Assembly (NCBI GenBank): GCA_001751155.1
Contig: MAXR01000155.1
Span: forward strand, 1-5,919
DNA from: Desulfuromonadales bacterium C00003068
Lineage (GTDB): Bacteria; Desulfobacterota; Desulfuromonadia; Desulfuromonadales; Desulfuromonadaceae
Direction of reading: 5' to 3'
Length of the DNA stretch: 5,919 nucleotides
The notes under the pieces: generated by a model
Database searches by the model: none
Told to the model about the DNA's origin: nothing
The model's input: the letters and a program-made list of their open reading frames with translations, nothing else
Part shown: positions 5,724 through 5,919 of the stretch, piece by piece
How positions within the stretch are numbered: the first letter of the stretch is position 1
How the letters are laid out: each line of letters begins with the position of its first letter
Program-made: the position numbers and the translations under genes

Positions 5724-5919
5724 CACCAGCTAAAATAAATTTGTGTTTACATGTAAATGGTAAACGTTCTGATGGCTACCATGAGCTGGCTATGATTATG
5801 CAGAGTGTTTCACTGTACGACGAGCTAGAGGTTGCTATTGTCGCAAATCCTGGCGTAAGTTTTCATTGTGAGACTGTGTTAGGCAACCACGATGACAATC
5901 TTGTTGTCCGAGCGGCGCG
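5702..5919 (+). CDS. ispE: 4-diphosphocytidyl-2-C-methyl-D-erythritol kinase, 5' part only
   Basis: The frame starts at ATG 5702 and runs open to the right edge, giving 72 codons. The N-terminus [29 protein letters not shown] shows the IspE signature: APAKINL at residues 8-14, then a GKRxDGYHE block and a QSVSLYDEL stretch. IspE is a GHMP kinase that phosphorylates the 2-hydroxyl of CDP-methylerythritol in the cytoplasmic MEP pathway of isoprenoid synthesis. The GHMP glycine-rich ATP loop lies beyond the window edge. No other in-frame start exists between the preceding stop and 5702; a weak GGA (5690-5692) lies 9 nt upstream, so translation may rely partly on coupling to the EAL-HDOD gene 19 nt before. 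The two genes have no obvious functional link; shared transcription is inferred from spacing only. Confidence 0.93.
   Translation, partial: MHYQKYLAPAKINLCLHVNGKRSDGYHELAMIMQSVSLYDELEVAIVANPGVSFHCETVLGNHDDNLVVRAA

Overview
The window is a stretch of bacterial chromosome with every supported gene on the + strand. The order tsaE - lysC - cimA, a Geobacter-type citramalate synthase, a YuxH-like EAL-HDOD protein and a tiny CxxC/CxxC zinc-ribbon protein together suggest a Desulfuromonadales-type bacterium (Geobacter/Desulfuromonas/Pelobacter relatives) with moderate GC. This placement is an inference from gene content and remembered synteny, not from a search. I see no tRNA, rRNA, CRISPR array, insertion sequence or phage gene.

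Layout: (1) 2-334, the 3' end of tsaE (tRNA t6A synthesis); its P-loop part lies outside the window. (2) 488-1708, lysC, aspartate kinase, behind a strong Shine-Dalgarno site. Inside lysC there is a second AAGGAGG followed at 8 nt by an in-frame ATG, which would give a separate ~160-residue regulatory (beta) subunit. (3) 1738-3306, cimA, (R)-citramalate synthase. (4) 3306-3857, a small membrane-anchored helix-hairpin-helix protein whose GTG start overlaps the cimA stop by one base. A textbook intrinsic-terminator hairpin (16 bp stem, 3 nt loop, T5) sits inside the start of this gene. (5) 3965-4120, a 51-residue zinc-ribbon protein. (6) 4121-4476, a long AT-rich non-coding stretch with several inverted and direct repeats. 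(7) 4477-5682, an EAL-HDOD signalling protein. (8) 5702 to the end, the first ~72 codons of ispE (isoprenoid synthesis), cut by the window edge.

How the genes fit together: LysC makes aspartyl phosphate, the entry to lysine, threonine, methionine and diaminopimelate. CimA makes citramalate from pyruvate and acetyl-CoA, giving 2-oxobutyrate for isoleucine without using threonine. The pair is therefore a compact amino-acid operon (29 nt between stop and start). The hairpin 63 nt after cimA probably ends much of its transcription, with some read-through into the helix-hairpin-helix gene. The zinc-ribbon and EAL-HDOD genes look like separate transcription units; ispE starts 19 nt after the EAL-HDOD stop and may be read from the same transcript.

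I found no clearly new multi-gene system. The two observations most worth testing are the internal translation start in lysC and the terminator buried in the coding start of the helix-hairpin-helix gene.
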